Positions 6,528 to 15,128 are shown, counted from the first letter of the stretch. The stretch is DNA of 55,991 nucleotides from Candidatus Merdisoma merdipullorum (GCA_018715645.1 DVLE01000060.1:1-55991); one strand, 5' to 3'. Program-made: numbers and translations. The notes: generated from the letters alone by a model not told the origin.

Positions 6528-7508
6528 TCATTCCGTAAACCACTGATATTCTTTTCCTCTGGAAACAGTCTTTTGTCCCAGGCGAAGCCTCATGCGCTTT
6601 TTCACAAAATATCTCCGGATTTTCTGACGGCAAATTTCCCGCCCAATAAAAACTGCTTTTCCGGATTCTGTGTTCCCTGCATCATCCGCTCCGATGATGC
6701 TGTATCTGCCATCCGCCGCATCAAAGCGAAACCACTGGCCTCCGGCTTGGATACAGCCTTTGGCTCGGACAATATTTCCAAACTGTCCGTGTATCAGATT
6801 CTCCAGAAGCACTATCAGCAGCTCCGGGCTGTCCATCTGTATTCCGTTCATCGAAAAAGTGTCCGGAAGCTCTGCAGTTTCTTCCTTCCTTTCCTCCAGG
6901 CAGGTTCCATCATATTTTTGTCTCAACAGATCCAGCCATTCCTCTTTCTCCATTTTGGAATAATGTTCCGTCCGGATCACGCCCGAAGGATTCTGTTTTC
7001 TAAGTTCCCCCTCAAGCTTCAGCCTTTCTTCCGGGGAAGCAGATTCCATCTTTGAGACGAGTACGGTCTTCGCCGCGCGAATCTGATCCTGATAAATTTC
7101 AGGATATTCCCTGAGATACTGCCAGAAACTACGTCCATCCACAATGGTCACAGGCGCCAGAAGGGAGATTCTCTCATATTCTATCTGCCGGAGATTCTCC
7201 GCAATATTACTCAGCATTCCAACTCCCGTAGGTTCGATGACGAGATATTCAGGATCAACGGTATTGGCTATAGTCAGCACGGAAGCTGCAAAATCTCCTT
7301 TCATCGAACAGCAGATACAACCTTCGGTCAGTTCCCAGATATTCACTTCTCCGACCTTTTGCTGTTCTTTCAGAAGATCTCCGTCGATGCCGACCTCCCC
7401 ATATTCATTTTCCAGAATTGCAAACTCTTTTCCTGTATGTTCTGCGAGACTTTTGATAAACGTCGTCTTTCCCGCTCCCAGAAAACCGGACACCACAAGA
7501 ATTTTCAT
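6528..7508 (-). CDS. CobW/COG0523 family GTPase, putative metallochaperone
   Basis: Predicted 326 residues. The G domain opens with GFLGAGKTT (residues 8-16) and carries the family's CxCC metal site, CICC at 64-67, plus IEPTG. The C-terminal CobW_C region is present but diverged. COG0523 proteins use GTP to insert metals, often zinc or cobalt, into client enzymes. The start at 7508 is preferred because the protein then begins MKILVVSGFLGAGKT; the upstream in-frame codons encode unrelated sequence and overlap the preceding gene. It lies 46 bases after a zinc alcohol dehydrogenase gene on the same strand and probably shares its transcript, so that enzyme is a plausible client. Confidence 0.88.
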   Translation of the reverse strand: MKILVVSGFLGAGKTTFIKSLAEHTGKEFAILENEYGEVGIDGDLLKEQQKVGEVNIWELTEGCICCSMKGDFAASVLTIANTVDPEYLVIEPTGVGMLSNIAENLRQIEYERISLLAPVTIVDGRSFWQYLREYPEIYQDQIRAAKTVLVSKMESASPEERLKLEGELRKQNPSGVIRTEHYSKMEKEEWLDLLRQKYDGTCLEERKEETAELPDTFSMNGIQMDSPELLIVLLENLIHGQFGNIVRAKGCIQAGGQWFRFDAADGRYSIIGADDAGNTESGKAVFIGREICRQKIRRYFVKKRMRLRLGQKTVSRGKEYQWFTE

Positions 7509-7554
7509 ATAAAGCCTTTCTGCAGCATCGGCGTACAAAAGGAATTCTCTATGG

Positions 7555-8616
7555 TTACTCTGCAATCTTCACGACAGGCTTGATCAGATCGGCAGGCTTA
7601 TCACGCATCAGGAACAGAGCCTCCTCCAAATGCTCCCAGCCCTCAAATACATGAGTGCTTAAAGGCGCCAGATTCAGCTTTCCTGCTGAAACAAGGGAGC
7701 CAAGCTTCTCCATACGAAGCCGTCCGCCCGGCATCAATCCTCCGCTTATCTGCTTATGTCCCATTCCTACGCCCCATTCCACACGGGGAATATCGATTAT
7801 ATCGCCGCTTCCAAGATAGTTTACATTTCCAATCTTTCCGCCCGGCTTCAGGCACTTGATCGCTTCCGAGAAGGTCTCCACTCCGCCTCCCGCAATCACA
7901 ATCTTGTCAACGCCCTTTCCATCTGTCATATCCAGAACCTGCTGGAAGATGGGACCGTTTTTATAGCTGATAAAATCTGTGGCGCCATAACCCTTTGCGG
8001 CTTCCACACACACTTTTCTTGTTCCGACTGCTATAATTCTGGAGGCTCCACGCATATTTGCTCCCGCCACGGACATGAGGCCCACCGGACCGATGCCGAT
8101 CACAAGAACAGAATCTCCGAACTGCACATCGGCCAGCTCTACGCCATGAAAGCCTGTGGGTACCATATCAGAGAGCATACAAGCATCCACTGTATTGATA
8201 TTATCAGGAAGCAGCGCAAGATTGCCATCTGCATCATTTACATGAAAATACTCAGAAAACACGCCATCTTTGAAGTTGGAAAATTTCCATCCAGCCAGCA
8301 TTCCGCCGGAATGCATGGAATAACCCGCCTGTGCCTCAAGAGAATTCCAGTCAGGAGTAATGGCAGGAACCAGAACGCGATCGCCCGGTTTAAAATCTTT
8401 TACCAGCTCGCCTACTTCTACGACTTCCGCACAGCACTCATGTCCAAGAATCATATTATGTCTTTCACCGATTGCGCCTTCCCAGAGCGTATGAATATCC
8501 GAAGTACAGATTGCCACGGCCAGAGGTCTGCAGATTGCGTCCATTGGTCCGCACTTCGGGCGTTCCTTCTCTATCCAGCCTGACTCTCCGATTTTCAGCA
8601 TCGCATAGCCTTTCAT
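7555..8616 (-). CDS. NADP-dependent zinc secondary alcohol dehydrogenase
   Basis: Predicted 353 residues, closely resembling the Thermoanaerobacter brockii secondary alcohol dehydrogenase in length and motifs. It should interconvert secondary alcohols and ketones. The catalytic zinc ligands of that enzyme are all present: Cys37, His59 and Asp150. The Rossmann motif GIGPVGLM is followed by VGTRKVC, matching the NADP-binding GSR loop (Gly198 and Arg200 kept). The structural four-cysteine zinc loop is absent, as in the T. brockii enzyme. It has a strong ribosome site (AAAGGAGGT) and its own promoter, and the COG0523 GTPase follows it. Confidence 0.9.
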   Translation of the reverse strand: MKGYAMLKIGESGWIEKERPKCGPMDAICRPLAVAICTSDIHTLWEGAIGERHNMILGHECCAEVVEVGELVKDFKPGDRVLVPAITPDWNSLEAQAGYSMHSGGMLAGWKFSNFKDGVFSEYFHVNDADGNLALLPDNINTVDACMLSDMVPTGFHGVELADVQFGDSVLVIGIGPVGLMSVAGANMRGASRIIAVGTRKVCVEAAKGYGATDFISYKNGPIFQQVLDMTDGKGVDKIVIAGGGVETFSEAIKCLKPGGKIGNVNYLGSGDIIDIPRVEWGVGMGHKQISGGLMPGGRLRMEKLGSLVSAGKLNLAPLSTHVFEGWEHLEEALFLMRDKPADLIKPVVKIAE

Positions 8617-8658
8617 TGTGTTACCTCCTTTTTCCTTTGTTAATTTTTTGACATTCCT

Positions 8659-8687
8659 ATTCTATCATCAACTTTCTCACTCGTCAA
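8659..8687 (-). promoter_or_regulatory. Promoter of the alcohol dehydrogenase-COG0523 unit
   Basis: On the minus strand, TTGACG and TAGAAT are separated by 17 bases. The box lies inside the short gap after the EAL-protein gene. Confidence 0.6.
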
Positions 8688-8689
8688 TT

Positions 8690-10315
8690 TCATTTTTTAT
8701 CATTTACGATATATGCCAAAAAATCCTTATCAGAAAGAGGCGGAGCTATATAATATCCCTGAACATAATCTACCTTCTTACTTTTCAAATAATGATATTG
8801 TTCTTCTGTTTCCACCCCCTCTGCCACCACCGGAAGATGAAGGCGGGAAAACATCTCCAATAAACTTTCATATATGCCGCGCGCGTCTTCAGATTTCTCA
8901 GCCCGAAATAAAAAATCTCCGTCCAGCTTGATTTCCGACACCGGAAGGCTGGCCATACGGATAAGATTTGAATAACCCATTCCAAAATCATCCATACTAA
9001 AGCTTATCCCGTTTCTTTCAAACTCTTTCATCACATGAAGCGAGTACTCCGGCTCCTGCAGCATCACGCTCTCTGTGATTTCCAGACGCAGCAGAGAATA
9101 ATTAATCACATTCTCCTCAATAATCTTCAGATAATCTGAAAGTAAATCCTCCCTTAAAAATTCCTGTGCGGATATATTTATGTGAAACTGTACTGGTGTA
9201 ATTTTTCTTTTTTCCAGCTCCCGTATCATACTGCAGGTTTTCCTCAGTACAAACTGATCCAATTCATGTATCAATCCGTTTGACTCAAGAATCGGTATAA
9301 ACTCTGCAGGAGGAATCCAGCCAAATTCTTCATCATACAAACGTGCCAGTGCTTCGCATTTTCTGCACTCCTTTGTTTTCATATTCTCTATCGGCTGATA
9401 ATACACCATAAATTTTTCCGTCTGAAGTTTACCAAGCACAAGCTGCGCCAGATGACTTTTTTGTTCCGCCTTCTTCCTTGCTTCAGGAGAAAAAATAATA
9501 TGACGGCTGGAAAAATACGCCGTATCCTTTTCTATCAGATAATTGATATATTCCTGCAGATGATCCATGCTGCTGCACAGAGAGAGGGGAGCTTCCAGCG
9601 TATCTATATAAAGACGATAGCTTGTCAGTCTTGGAAGTTCTTCTGACAAAAATCTCTCTTTGCATTTCAGAAAACCAGGAACCTCCCTTTGTTTCATCAA
9701 AATTCCGATTCTTGCTTCCGGAAGACGGTAAAGTGTCCGGGGATCTACCTCCTCCTTCAGCCAGTCTACCATATCTTTCAGTAGTCGGTTTCCGGCTTCC
9801 CAGCCAAACAGTGTATTATAGAGACTAATTTTTTTGACGCTCCAAATAATCAGCACGCAATTTTCTTCCTGTCCGGCGGCGTCAAATTTCAGGGCGTCAA
9901 AGCTTTTAATATTCAGGATAGGATCATAATAGACACAACTGTCCGGTTCTCTCTCCTGCCCGTTCTCAAACTGGATGGAGACGCCAAAAAGGCATCGACC
10001 GCCGGACCGCATATTGTCATAACTGATATAAGCAGCCGGACTGTCCTTACCTTCAAAATGTTCCAGGCGTATCGGTTTTTTCCCTGCTTTTCCCTGTGTT
10101 AAGGGACAAAATTCACAGGGCTTTTTCCTTCCTCGCAGTGCCTTATAGCATATTTCTCCTTCCTGGATTCCAGGCTTATAATGCTTCAGAAATTGATTAA
10201 CAAAGCAAAGCCGGTAATTTTGTCTGTCAACTACGTAAAATCCAGCGTTGATACTGTCTACAATCGCTCTAAATGGCAGTTTTTCCATAGGGAATACATA
10301 ATTGTTTTTGGACAT
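8690..10315 (-). CDS. PAS-GGDEF(degenerate)-EAL c-di-GMP phosphodiesterase
   Basis: Predicted 541 residues, no membrane segment. An N-terminal PAS-like domain (about 10-135) contains a cysteine cluster, CYKALRGRKKPCEFCP. The next 130 residues look like a GGDEF domain without the GGDEF signature, so cyclase activity is unlikely. The EAL domain (about 280-535) keeps the residues needed for catalysis: the Glu of CEALARL, the Asn of HINISAQ, EITES, the DD of MDDFGMGYSN, the Lys of EIKLDGDF, the EGVET loop and the Gln of QGYYIAPP. It should linearise c-di-GMP in response to a PAS signal. It lies downstream of a hairpin array on the same strand and ends beside the dehydrogenase promoter. Confidence 0.88.
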   Translation of the reverse strand: MSKNNYVFPMEKLPFRAIVDSINAGFYVVDRQNYRLCFVNQFLKHYKPGIQEGEICYKALRGRKKPCEFCPLTQGKAGKKPIRLEHFEGKDSPAAYISYDNMRSGGRCLFGVSIQFENGQEREPDSCVYYDPILNIKSFDALKFDAAGQEENCVLIIWSVKKISLYNTLFGWEAGNRLLKDMVDWLKEEVDPRTLYRLPEARIGILMKQREVPGFLKCKERFLSEELPRLTSYRLYIDTLEAPLSLCSSMDHLQEYINYLIEKDTAYFSSRHIIFSPEARKKAEQKSHLAQLVLGKLQTEKFMVYYQPIENMKTKECRKCEALARLYDEEFGWIPPAEFIPILESNGLIHELDQFVLRKTCSMIRELEKRKITPVQFHINISAQEFLREDLLSDYLKIIEENVINYSLLRLEITESVMLQEPEYSLHVMKEFERNGISFSMDDFGMGYSNLIRMASLPVSEIKLDGDFLFRAEKSEDARGIYESLLEMFSRLHLPVVAEGVETEEQYHYLKSKKVDYVQGYYIAPPLSDKDFLAYIVNDKK

Positions 10316-10363
10316 TACTTTTTCCCCCTTTTCTCGTTATGCTGGAAATTTTTCCCTTTTGTT

Positions 10364-10467
10364 GGCGCCAGACCGGCGCTGTTATAATGTCTGCCGACAT
10401 TATACCATGTCCTTCGGACATGGCCCCTCCGGGGGATTCCAGGTATAATACCTGTCGGTATTATACC
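10364..10467. repeat. Array of five consecutive hairpins
   Basis: Five perfect or nearly perfect palindromes follow each other in 104 bases: GCGCC/GGCGC at 10365-10379, TATAATGTC/GACATTATA at 10383-10404, CCATGTCC/GGACATGG at 10405-10423, CCCC/GGGG at 10424-10434, and an 11-bp stem GGTATAATACC/GGTATTATACC at 10442-10467 with a four-base loop. None has a T tract. The array lies between the DUF3881 terminator and the EAL gene, in what would be the EAL gene's leader. It may be a REP-like repeat or a regulatory leader; I cannot tell which. Confidence 0.7.
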
Positions 10468-10515
10468 ATAAAAACGCCTCAAATTCCTGCTTTTTGTCAC
10501 AGGATTTTGAGACGT
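10468..10515 (-). terminator. Terminator of the DUF3881 gene
   Basis: On the minus strand, ACGTCTCAAAATCCTG pairs imperfectly with CAGGAATTTGAGGCGT around a ten-base loop and is followed by a T run. Confidence 0.65.
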
Positions 10516-10559
10516 CTCTGACTAATGACAATAATTTATGACCGTTTCTATTTTCTTTT

Positions 10560-11438
10560 TTAATTGTGGAAAATAATCTCCCCCTGAAGCCAGACGATTC
10601 CCTTGAATCTTCGTCCTACTTCAGGTTCTCCGAGCAAATCTTCCTGATTGATACAGACTTCAAAGATCAAATCATGGCTCTCTATGGTCAATACATAAAT
10701 CTTTTCTTTTGTAAGACTGTTTTCCACCAGATCATATTTGAGAATTTCACCGAGTACATTATAATGGTCGCATTCTACCCCATAAGGCATAAAATACGTA
10801 GACACGATAGAAAATACATCCTCGTCGGCAATCCGTCTGGAAATCATGGAATAAGTGTCCATATCTTCCAGAGTCAGATTTTCAATCGCTTCTTCGTCTC
10901 CTTCTCTGGCGGCCTTGATTAGTCTTGTTCTCTGCAAAATTGCTTCTGAATTTTCTTCATCCGAGACTCGCTTTGCTACGGGAAGCAGAATACGGCCATC
11001 CGTAGACAGACCGGAAAATCTAAGGGTTACGGAACAGGAAGACAACTGGTTCATCTGCCGTTCGCTCAGAAAATCCACCACGTTCTGTACGTAGAAAATA
11101 ATCGTTACGCCCATGGACAGATCGTCGCAGACGCCTGCATAAGATTCTTTTTCCGCATGGCGTTCTACACCGATATTCTCATAAAATTTTTCCTGTTTTC
11201 CCTGAAAATACGGAAAATAATAATCTCTCTGATATTCTCCGTCTTCATCATATTCTCCGCGAAGTATGATTCCCATGCCGGGAGCAAATTCTTTTCTTCT
11301 TTCAGAAAAATCAATTCCACTTCTGCTTCCGGAGGTTTTCTCGCTCTGATAGCTTTCCTCCACCGACTGAAGCAAGTGATTTAATTGTTCTTTATTTTTG
11401 ATTTTGCTAAAACCTACTGCTCTCAGATATTCATGCAC
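10560..11438 (-). CDS. DUF3881 family protein
   Basis: Predicted 292 residues of a family seen almost only in Lachnospiraceae, function unknown. It is soluble and acidic, with no signal peptide or membrane segment. The start is placed at a GTG at 11438, eight bases after GAGGAGG, giving VHEYLRAVGFSKIKN, which fits the family's usual MHxYLRAIGF start. The GTG at 11447 lies directly against the ribosome site and is too close to be used. Upstream lies a cluster of DnaA-box sequences at 11463-11502, so DnaA could affect its expression. It is transcribed alone, downstream of serS. Confidence 0.8.
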   Translation of the reverse strand: MHEYLRAVGFSKIKNKEQLNHLLQSVEESYQSEKTSGSRSGIDFSERRKEFAPGMGIILRGEYDEDGEYQRDYYFPYFQGKQEKFYENIGVERHAEKESYAGVCDDLSMGVTIIFYVQNVVDFLSERQMNQLSSCSVTLRFSGLSTDGRILLPVAKRVSDEENSEAILQRTRLIKAAREGDEEAIENLTLEDMDTYSMISRRIADEDVFSIVSTYFMPYGVECDHYNVLGEILKYDLVENSLTKEKIYVLTIESHDLIFEVCINQEDLLGEPEVGRRFKGIVWLQGEIIFHN

Positions 11439-11462
11439 TGTATTCACCTCCTCAGAATCAGG

Positions 11463-11502
11463 TTATCCACATTTCCACAAACTTTTCCACAGATGTGTAT
11501 AA
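11463..11502. promoter_or_regulatory. Cluster of DnaA boxes upstream of DUF3881
   Basis: TTATCCACA (11463-11471), TTTTCCACA (11483-11491) and TGTGTATAA (11494-11502, TTATACACA on the other strand) all fit the DnaA consensus TTWTNCACA. ATTTCCACA at 11471-11479 is a weaker match. The cluster ends about 11.8 kb from dnaA, outside the origin proper. Confidence 0.65.
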
Positions 11503-11520
11503 CTTTAACAAGGTTCCAGA

Positions 11521-11549
11521 ACGGTCTGTGCATAACATGCACAGACCGT
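11521..11549. terminator. Strong hairpin after serS, no clear T tract
   Basis: ACGGTCTGTGCA pairs perfectly with TGCACAGACCGT around TAACA, 17 bases past the serS stop. On the minus strand the stem is followed by TTCTGG and not a T run, so it may be a weak terminator or an mRNA-end structure. Confidence 0.5.
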
Positions 11550-11565
11550 ATGAAACGTCACATGG

Positions 11566-12843
11566 TTACTTAATAAGCTTCTGTCCACCCATATACGGCT
11601 GCAGAGCTTCCGGAATCTTTACCGTACCGTCAGCCTGCAGATTGTTCTCCAGGAATGCGATCAGCATACGGGGCGGAGCCACTACCGTATTATTTAATGT
11701 ATGCGCAAAATACTTGCCCTTTTCCCCGTTTACACGGATTTTCAGACGGCGTGCCTGAGCGTCTCCCAGATTGGAGCAGCTTCCCACCTCAAAATATTTT
11801 TTCTGGCGGGGAGACCAGGCTTCTACGTCCACAGATTTTACCTTGAGATCTGCCAGATCACCGGAACAACATTCCAGAGTTCTTACCGGAATATCCAGAG
11901 AACGGAACAGATCCACGGTGTTCTGCCACAGACGATCAAACCACATCGGGCTCTCTTCCGGCTCGCAGACAACGATCATTTCCTGTTTTTCAAACTGATG
12001 AATGCGGTATACGCCGCGCTCCTCCAAACCATGAGCGCCCTTTTCTTTACGGAAGCAGGGGGAATAACTGGTCAGCGTCTTCGGCAGTTCATCTTTCTGG
12101 AGAATCGTATCGATAAACTTACCAATCATGGAATGCTCGCTTGTGCCGATCAGATACAGATCCTCGCCCTCAATCTTATACATCATAGCATCCATCTCTG
12201 CAAAGCTCATTACGCCGGTCACTACGTTGCTCCGAATCATGAAAGGCGGTACACAATAAGTAAAGCCTCTGTTAATCATAAAATCGCGGGCGTATGCCAG
12301 AACCGCGGAATGCAGTCTTGCAATATCTCCCATCAGATAATAGAATCCGTTTCCGGCTACCTTTCTCGCGCTGTCCAGATCAATTCCATTGAATCTCTCC
12401 ATAATCTCGGTATGGTACGGAATTTCAAAATCAGGCACAACCGGCTCTCCATACCGCTGAACCTCTACATTCTCACTGTCATCCTTTCCTATCGGAACGC
12501 TGGGATCGATGATATTCGGGATCGTCATCATGATTTTCAGGATCTTTTCATCGAGCTCTTTCTCCTTCTCAGAAAGCTCTGCGAGACGATCTGCCTGAGA
12601 AGCAACCTGTTTCTTAACTTCCTCTGCTTCTTCTCTCTTTCCCTGGCCCATCAAAGCGCCGATCTGTTTGGAAAGTTTATTTCTGTCTGCACGCAGACCA
12701 TCGGCTTCCTGCTGGGCTGCGCGTTTTTCCGCGTCAAACTGAATCACCTCATCCACCAGTCCCAGCTTCTCGTCCTGGAATTTATTGCGGATATTCTGCT
12801 TTACAATCTCCGGATTTTCCCGTACAAACTTAATGTCTAACAT
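11566..12843 (-). CDS. serS: Seryl-tRNA synthetase
   Basis: Predicted 425 residues. It charges tRNA-Ser with serine. The N-terminal 100 residues form the usual long antiparallel coiled coil that grips the extra arm of tRNA-Ser (LRADRNKLSKQIGALMG is part of it). The class II core follows, with the motif 2 region around SPCFRKEKGAHG and RIHQFEK, and motif 3 near NNTVVAPPRMLIAFLENN. The start has AAGGAG upstream. The gap to the preceding DUF4446 gene is only 63 bases and holds no T-box leader, so control by uncharged tRNA is not evident here. Confidence 0.95.
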   Translation of the reverse strand: MLDIKFVRENPEIVKQNIRNKFQDEKLGLVDEVIQFDAEKRAAQQEADGLRADRNKLSKQIGALMGQGKREEAEEVKKQVASQADRLAELSEKEKELDEKILKIMMTIPNIIDPSVPIGKDDSENVEVQRYGEPVVPDFEIPYHTEIMERFNGIDLDSARKVAGNGFYYLMGDIARLHSAVLAYARDFMINRGFTYCVPPFMIRSNVVTGVMSFAEMDAMMYKIEGEDLYLIGTSEHSMIGKFIDTILQKDELPKTLTSYSPCFRKEKGAHGLEERGVYRIHQFEKQEMIVVCEPEESPMWFDRLWQNTVDLFRSLDIPVRTLECCSGDLADLKVKSVDVEAWSPRQKKYFEVGSCSNLGDAQARRLKIRVNGEKGKYFAHTLNNTVVAPPRMLIAFLENNLQADGTVKIPEALQPYMGGQKLIK

Positions 12844-12906
12844 CTTTTTTCTCCTTTTTACGTCTCTGGACTTTGATTTTTATCATATACCAGTCTTCTC
12901 TGTTTT

Positions 12907-13419
12907 TCAAGACTGGCTTTTTGCTTTGTCAAGCGCAGCTTTTTCCTCCTCGGAAAGTTCGATGGAACTCTCTCCGCTTACGATTTCTTTAATATAAGAA
13001 TATCCGCCTTCTTTTGCATAAACGGAATTGATGATAAAACCGTTATCTTTCTGATCGAGCAGCGCAAGGGCATAACTTAAATTTCCGCTCATTTCACGAA
13101 ACGCATTATATTTTACCATACCCATTTTCTGATATGTAATACGCTGATTTTTTCTCAGACCGATAATGTCCTCCCGGAGCATCTGATTCATTTTATCAAT
13201 CTCCTGGTTCTTTTCGATGCAGGAAAGAATTGTATCTTCCATGCTTTCCGCATCTTTTCCGCGCATAAAACGGTCTATTTTTCGATTTAGTTTTTTCAGT
13301 TTACATAACGCTACGATGACTAATATCAACAGAATCAGTACAATGACCATTATTCCAATTAAAAAGTAAGCCGCGTCAATTCCTGTCATCTGGTACACAT
13401 ACTCTAATATCGGACTCAT
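12907..13419 (-). CDS. DUF4446 family membrane-anchored protein
   Basis: Predicted 170 residues. One hydrophobic segment lies at about 18-40 (AAYFLIGIMVIVLILLILVI), followed by a helical region likely to be coiled coil (about 42-95) and a cytosolic domain with KYNAFREMSGNLSYALALLD and NGFIINSVYAKEGG. DUF4446 genes lie next to parB in many Clostridia, as here (23 bases from parB), but no function has been shown. A role at the membrane in chromosome organisation is only a guess from position. Confidence 0.85.
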   Translation of the reverse strand: MSPILEYVYQMTGIDAAYFLIGIMVIVLILLILVIVALCKLKKLNRKIDRFMRGKDAESMEDTILSCIEKNQEIDKMNQMLREDIIGLRKNQRITYQKMGMVKYNAFREMSGNLSYALALLDQKDNGFIINSVYAKEGGYSYIKEIVSGESSIELSEEEKAALDKAKSQS

Positions 13420-13442
13420 CTTTTGTCTCCTCCTGTATCAGC

Positions 13443-14345
13443 TTATCGGTTCTCTGCATTCGTGATAATATCGATAATTCTTTCCAAATCCTCCCTGGAA
13501 TAATATTCAATTTCAATTTTTCCTTTACCTTTTGCGTTTTGATGAATGGAAACCTTTGTGCCTACGGCTGCTTTCATTTTTTCTTCCAGATCTGTATAAA
13601 TGAAATCATGGACCTTTTCTTCTTTCTTCTTTTCCGGCTTTCCATTCTGTATCTGTTTTACAAGCTTTTCTACTTCCCGAACGCTCCACTTTTCATCAAA
13701 GACTTTCGCAGCCGTAGCAGCCTGTAGTTCCGGATCTTCAATTCCCAAAAGAGCTCTTGCATGTCCCGTGGAAAGCATATCGTCGATTACCATCTGCTGC
13801 ACTCTTTCATCCAATTTCAGAAGACGCATAGAGTTTGTCACAGCAGTACGGCTTTTTGAAACGCGTTCAGCCACTTCGTCCTGTTTTAAGTTAAATTCAT
13901 TCAAAAGCCGCTTATATGCCAAAGCTTCCTCTATCGGATTCAGGTTTTCTCTCTGGATATTTTCGATCAGAGAAATCTCCACTACTTCAAGATCTGAATA
14001 ATCTTTGACAATCACAGGAACTTCTTTCAATCCGGCAAGCTTTGCTGCCCTCCATCTGCGTTCGCCGGCTATGATTTCATAAAATCCATTTTTTTCCTGT
14101 ACAATCAAAGGCTGAATAATTCCGAATTGTTTGATGGAATCTGCCAGCTCCATCAAAGCGTCTTCATCAAACTGCTTTCTGGGCTGATCCTTGTTTGGTC
14201 CCACCTTTGATATTTTCACCTTCAGCTCAACAGGCTTTTCTACGACCTTTTCTACAATCTTTGTTTTTTCCGGTACAGACGTTTTTATAGTATCCGGGAT
14301 CAAGCTGTCAAGACCTTTTCCAAGTCCCCCTCTTTTCACGGCCAT
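13443..14345 (-). CDS. parB: ParB/Spo0J chromosome partitioning protein
   Basis: Predicted 300 residues. It binds parS sites, spreads along DNA as a CTP-dependent clamp and loads condensin to segregate origins. The N-terminal nucleotide-binding domain has GERRWRAAKLAGL and SLIENIQRENLNPIEEA. The central helix-turn-helix is KQDEVAERVSKSRTAVTNSM, and the C-terminal dimerisation part ends REDLERIIDIITN. The conserved opening GGLGKGLDSLIP is present. It begins one base after the parA stop, so the two are co-transcribed, and two parS sites lie just upstream of the pair. Confidence 0.95.
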   Translation of the reverse strand: MAVKRGGLGKGLDSLIPDTIKTSVPEKTKIVEKVVEKPVELKVKISKVGPNKDQPRKQFDEDALMELADSIKQFGIIQPLIVQEKNGFYEIIAGERRWRAAKLAGLKEVPVIVKDYSDLEVVEISLIENIQRENLNPIEEALAYKRLLNEFNLKQDEVAERVSKSRTAVTNSMRLLKLDERVQQMVIDDMLSTGHARALLGIEDPELQAATAAKVFDEKWSVREVEKLVKQIQNGKPEKKKEEKVHDFIYTDLEEKMKAAVGTKVSIHQNAKGKGKIEIEYYSREDLERIIDIITNAENR

Positions 14346-14346
14346 T

Positions 14347-15114
14347 TTAATTTTCCTCCCTGTTAATTACTTCTTCAGCCAACGCCCGATAGCTTTCTGC
14401 TCCTGCAGATTTTGAATCATAAATTGTGATCGGATAGCCATGGCTTGGAGCTTCCGCCAGACGCACATTTCTCGGAATAATTGTGCTGTAAACTCTCTGC
14501 TTTACATTGGCGCGTACATTCTCCACAACCTGCAGAGAAAGATTCGTACGAGCGTCAAACATGGTAAATACGATTCCCTCTATATCCAGATAAGGATTCA
14601 GACGTTCCTTAACAAGATTAATCGTATGTATCAACTGGCTTAATCCTTCCAATGCGTAGTACTCGCATTGTATCGGCACTAAAACAGTATCCGCTGTCGT
14701 CATGGCATTAATCGTGAGAAGATTCAAAGAAGGCGGACAATCAATCAGTATAAAATCATATTTATCACGGATCTTTTCTACTTCTTTTCTGATGATAAAT
14801 TCCTTATCAGGTATTCCGATTAACTCGATCTCGGCAGCGGCCAAATCTACATTGGAAGGAATCAGATGCAGATTTTCAAACTCTGTATATTCAATACATG
14901 CCTGAATAGAAGCCTCTCCTAAAATCAAATTATAAATTGTATTTTCCACATTAGTCTTTTCTACGCCGACACCACTCGTAGCGTTTCCCTGCGGATCAAT
15001 ATCTATCAGTAAAACTTTCTTTTCTTTTTCAGCCAGTGCCGCTGAAAGATTGATTGCAGTCGTAGTTTTTCCTACTCCGCCCTTTTGATTTGCTACCGCT
15101 ATAATTCTTCCCAT
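14347..15114 (-). CDS. parA: ParA/Soj chromosome partitioning ATPase
   Basis: Predicted 255 residues of the ParA/MinD ATPase family. The deviant Walker A motif KGGVGKTTTAINL is at residues 11-23, the A' motif LLIDIDPQGNA follows at about 35-45, and Walker B is DFILIDCPPSLN at about 120-131. It binds DNA non-specifically when ATP-bound and is stimulated by ParB; in Bacillus the homologue Soj also controls DnaA. The start has GAGGAG upstream. A perfect parS lies only 14 bases before the gene, so ParB bound there may affect its transcription. Confidence 0.95.
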   Translation of the reverse strand: MGRIIAVANQKGGVGKTTTAINLSAALAEKEKKVLLIDIDPQGNATSGVGVEKTNVENTIYNLILGEASIQACIEYTEFENLHLIPSNVDLAAAEIELIGIPDKEFIIRKEVEKIRDKYDFILIDCPPSLNLLTINAMTTADTVLVPIQCEYYALEGLSQLIHTINLVKERLNPYLDIEGIVFTMFDARTNLSLQVVENVRANVKQRVYSTIIPRNVRLAEAPSHGYPITIYDSKSAGAESYRALAEEVINREEN

Positions 15115-15128
15115 TTTCTTCTCCTCAA

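Noticed and set aside
10316-10467. c-di-GMP riboswitch in the leader of the EAL gene
   Set aside because: The hairpins lack the conserved GEMM-I and GEMM-II core bases; they are simple palindromes.
10364-10467. CRISPR array
   Set aside because: The hairpins differ from one another in sequence and there are no equal repeats with unique spacers.
12844-12906. Possible T-box leader for serS
   Set aside because: The gap to the preceding gene is only 63 bases and contains neither the T-box sequence nor a terminator.
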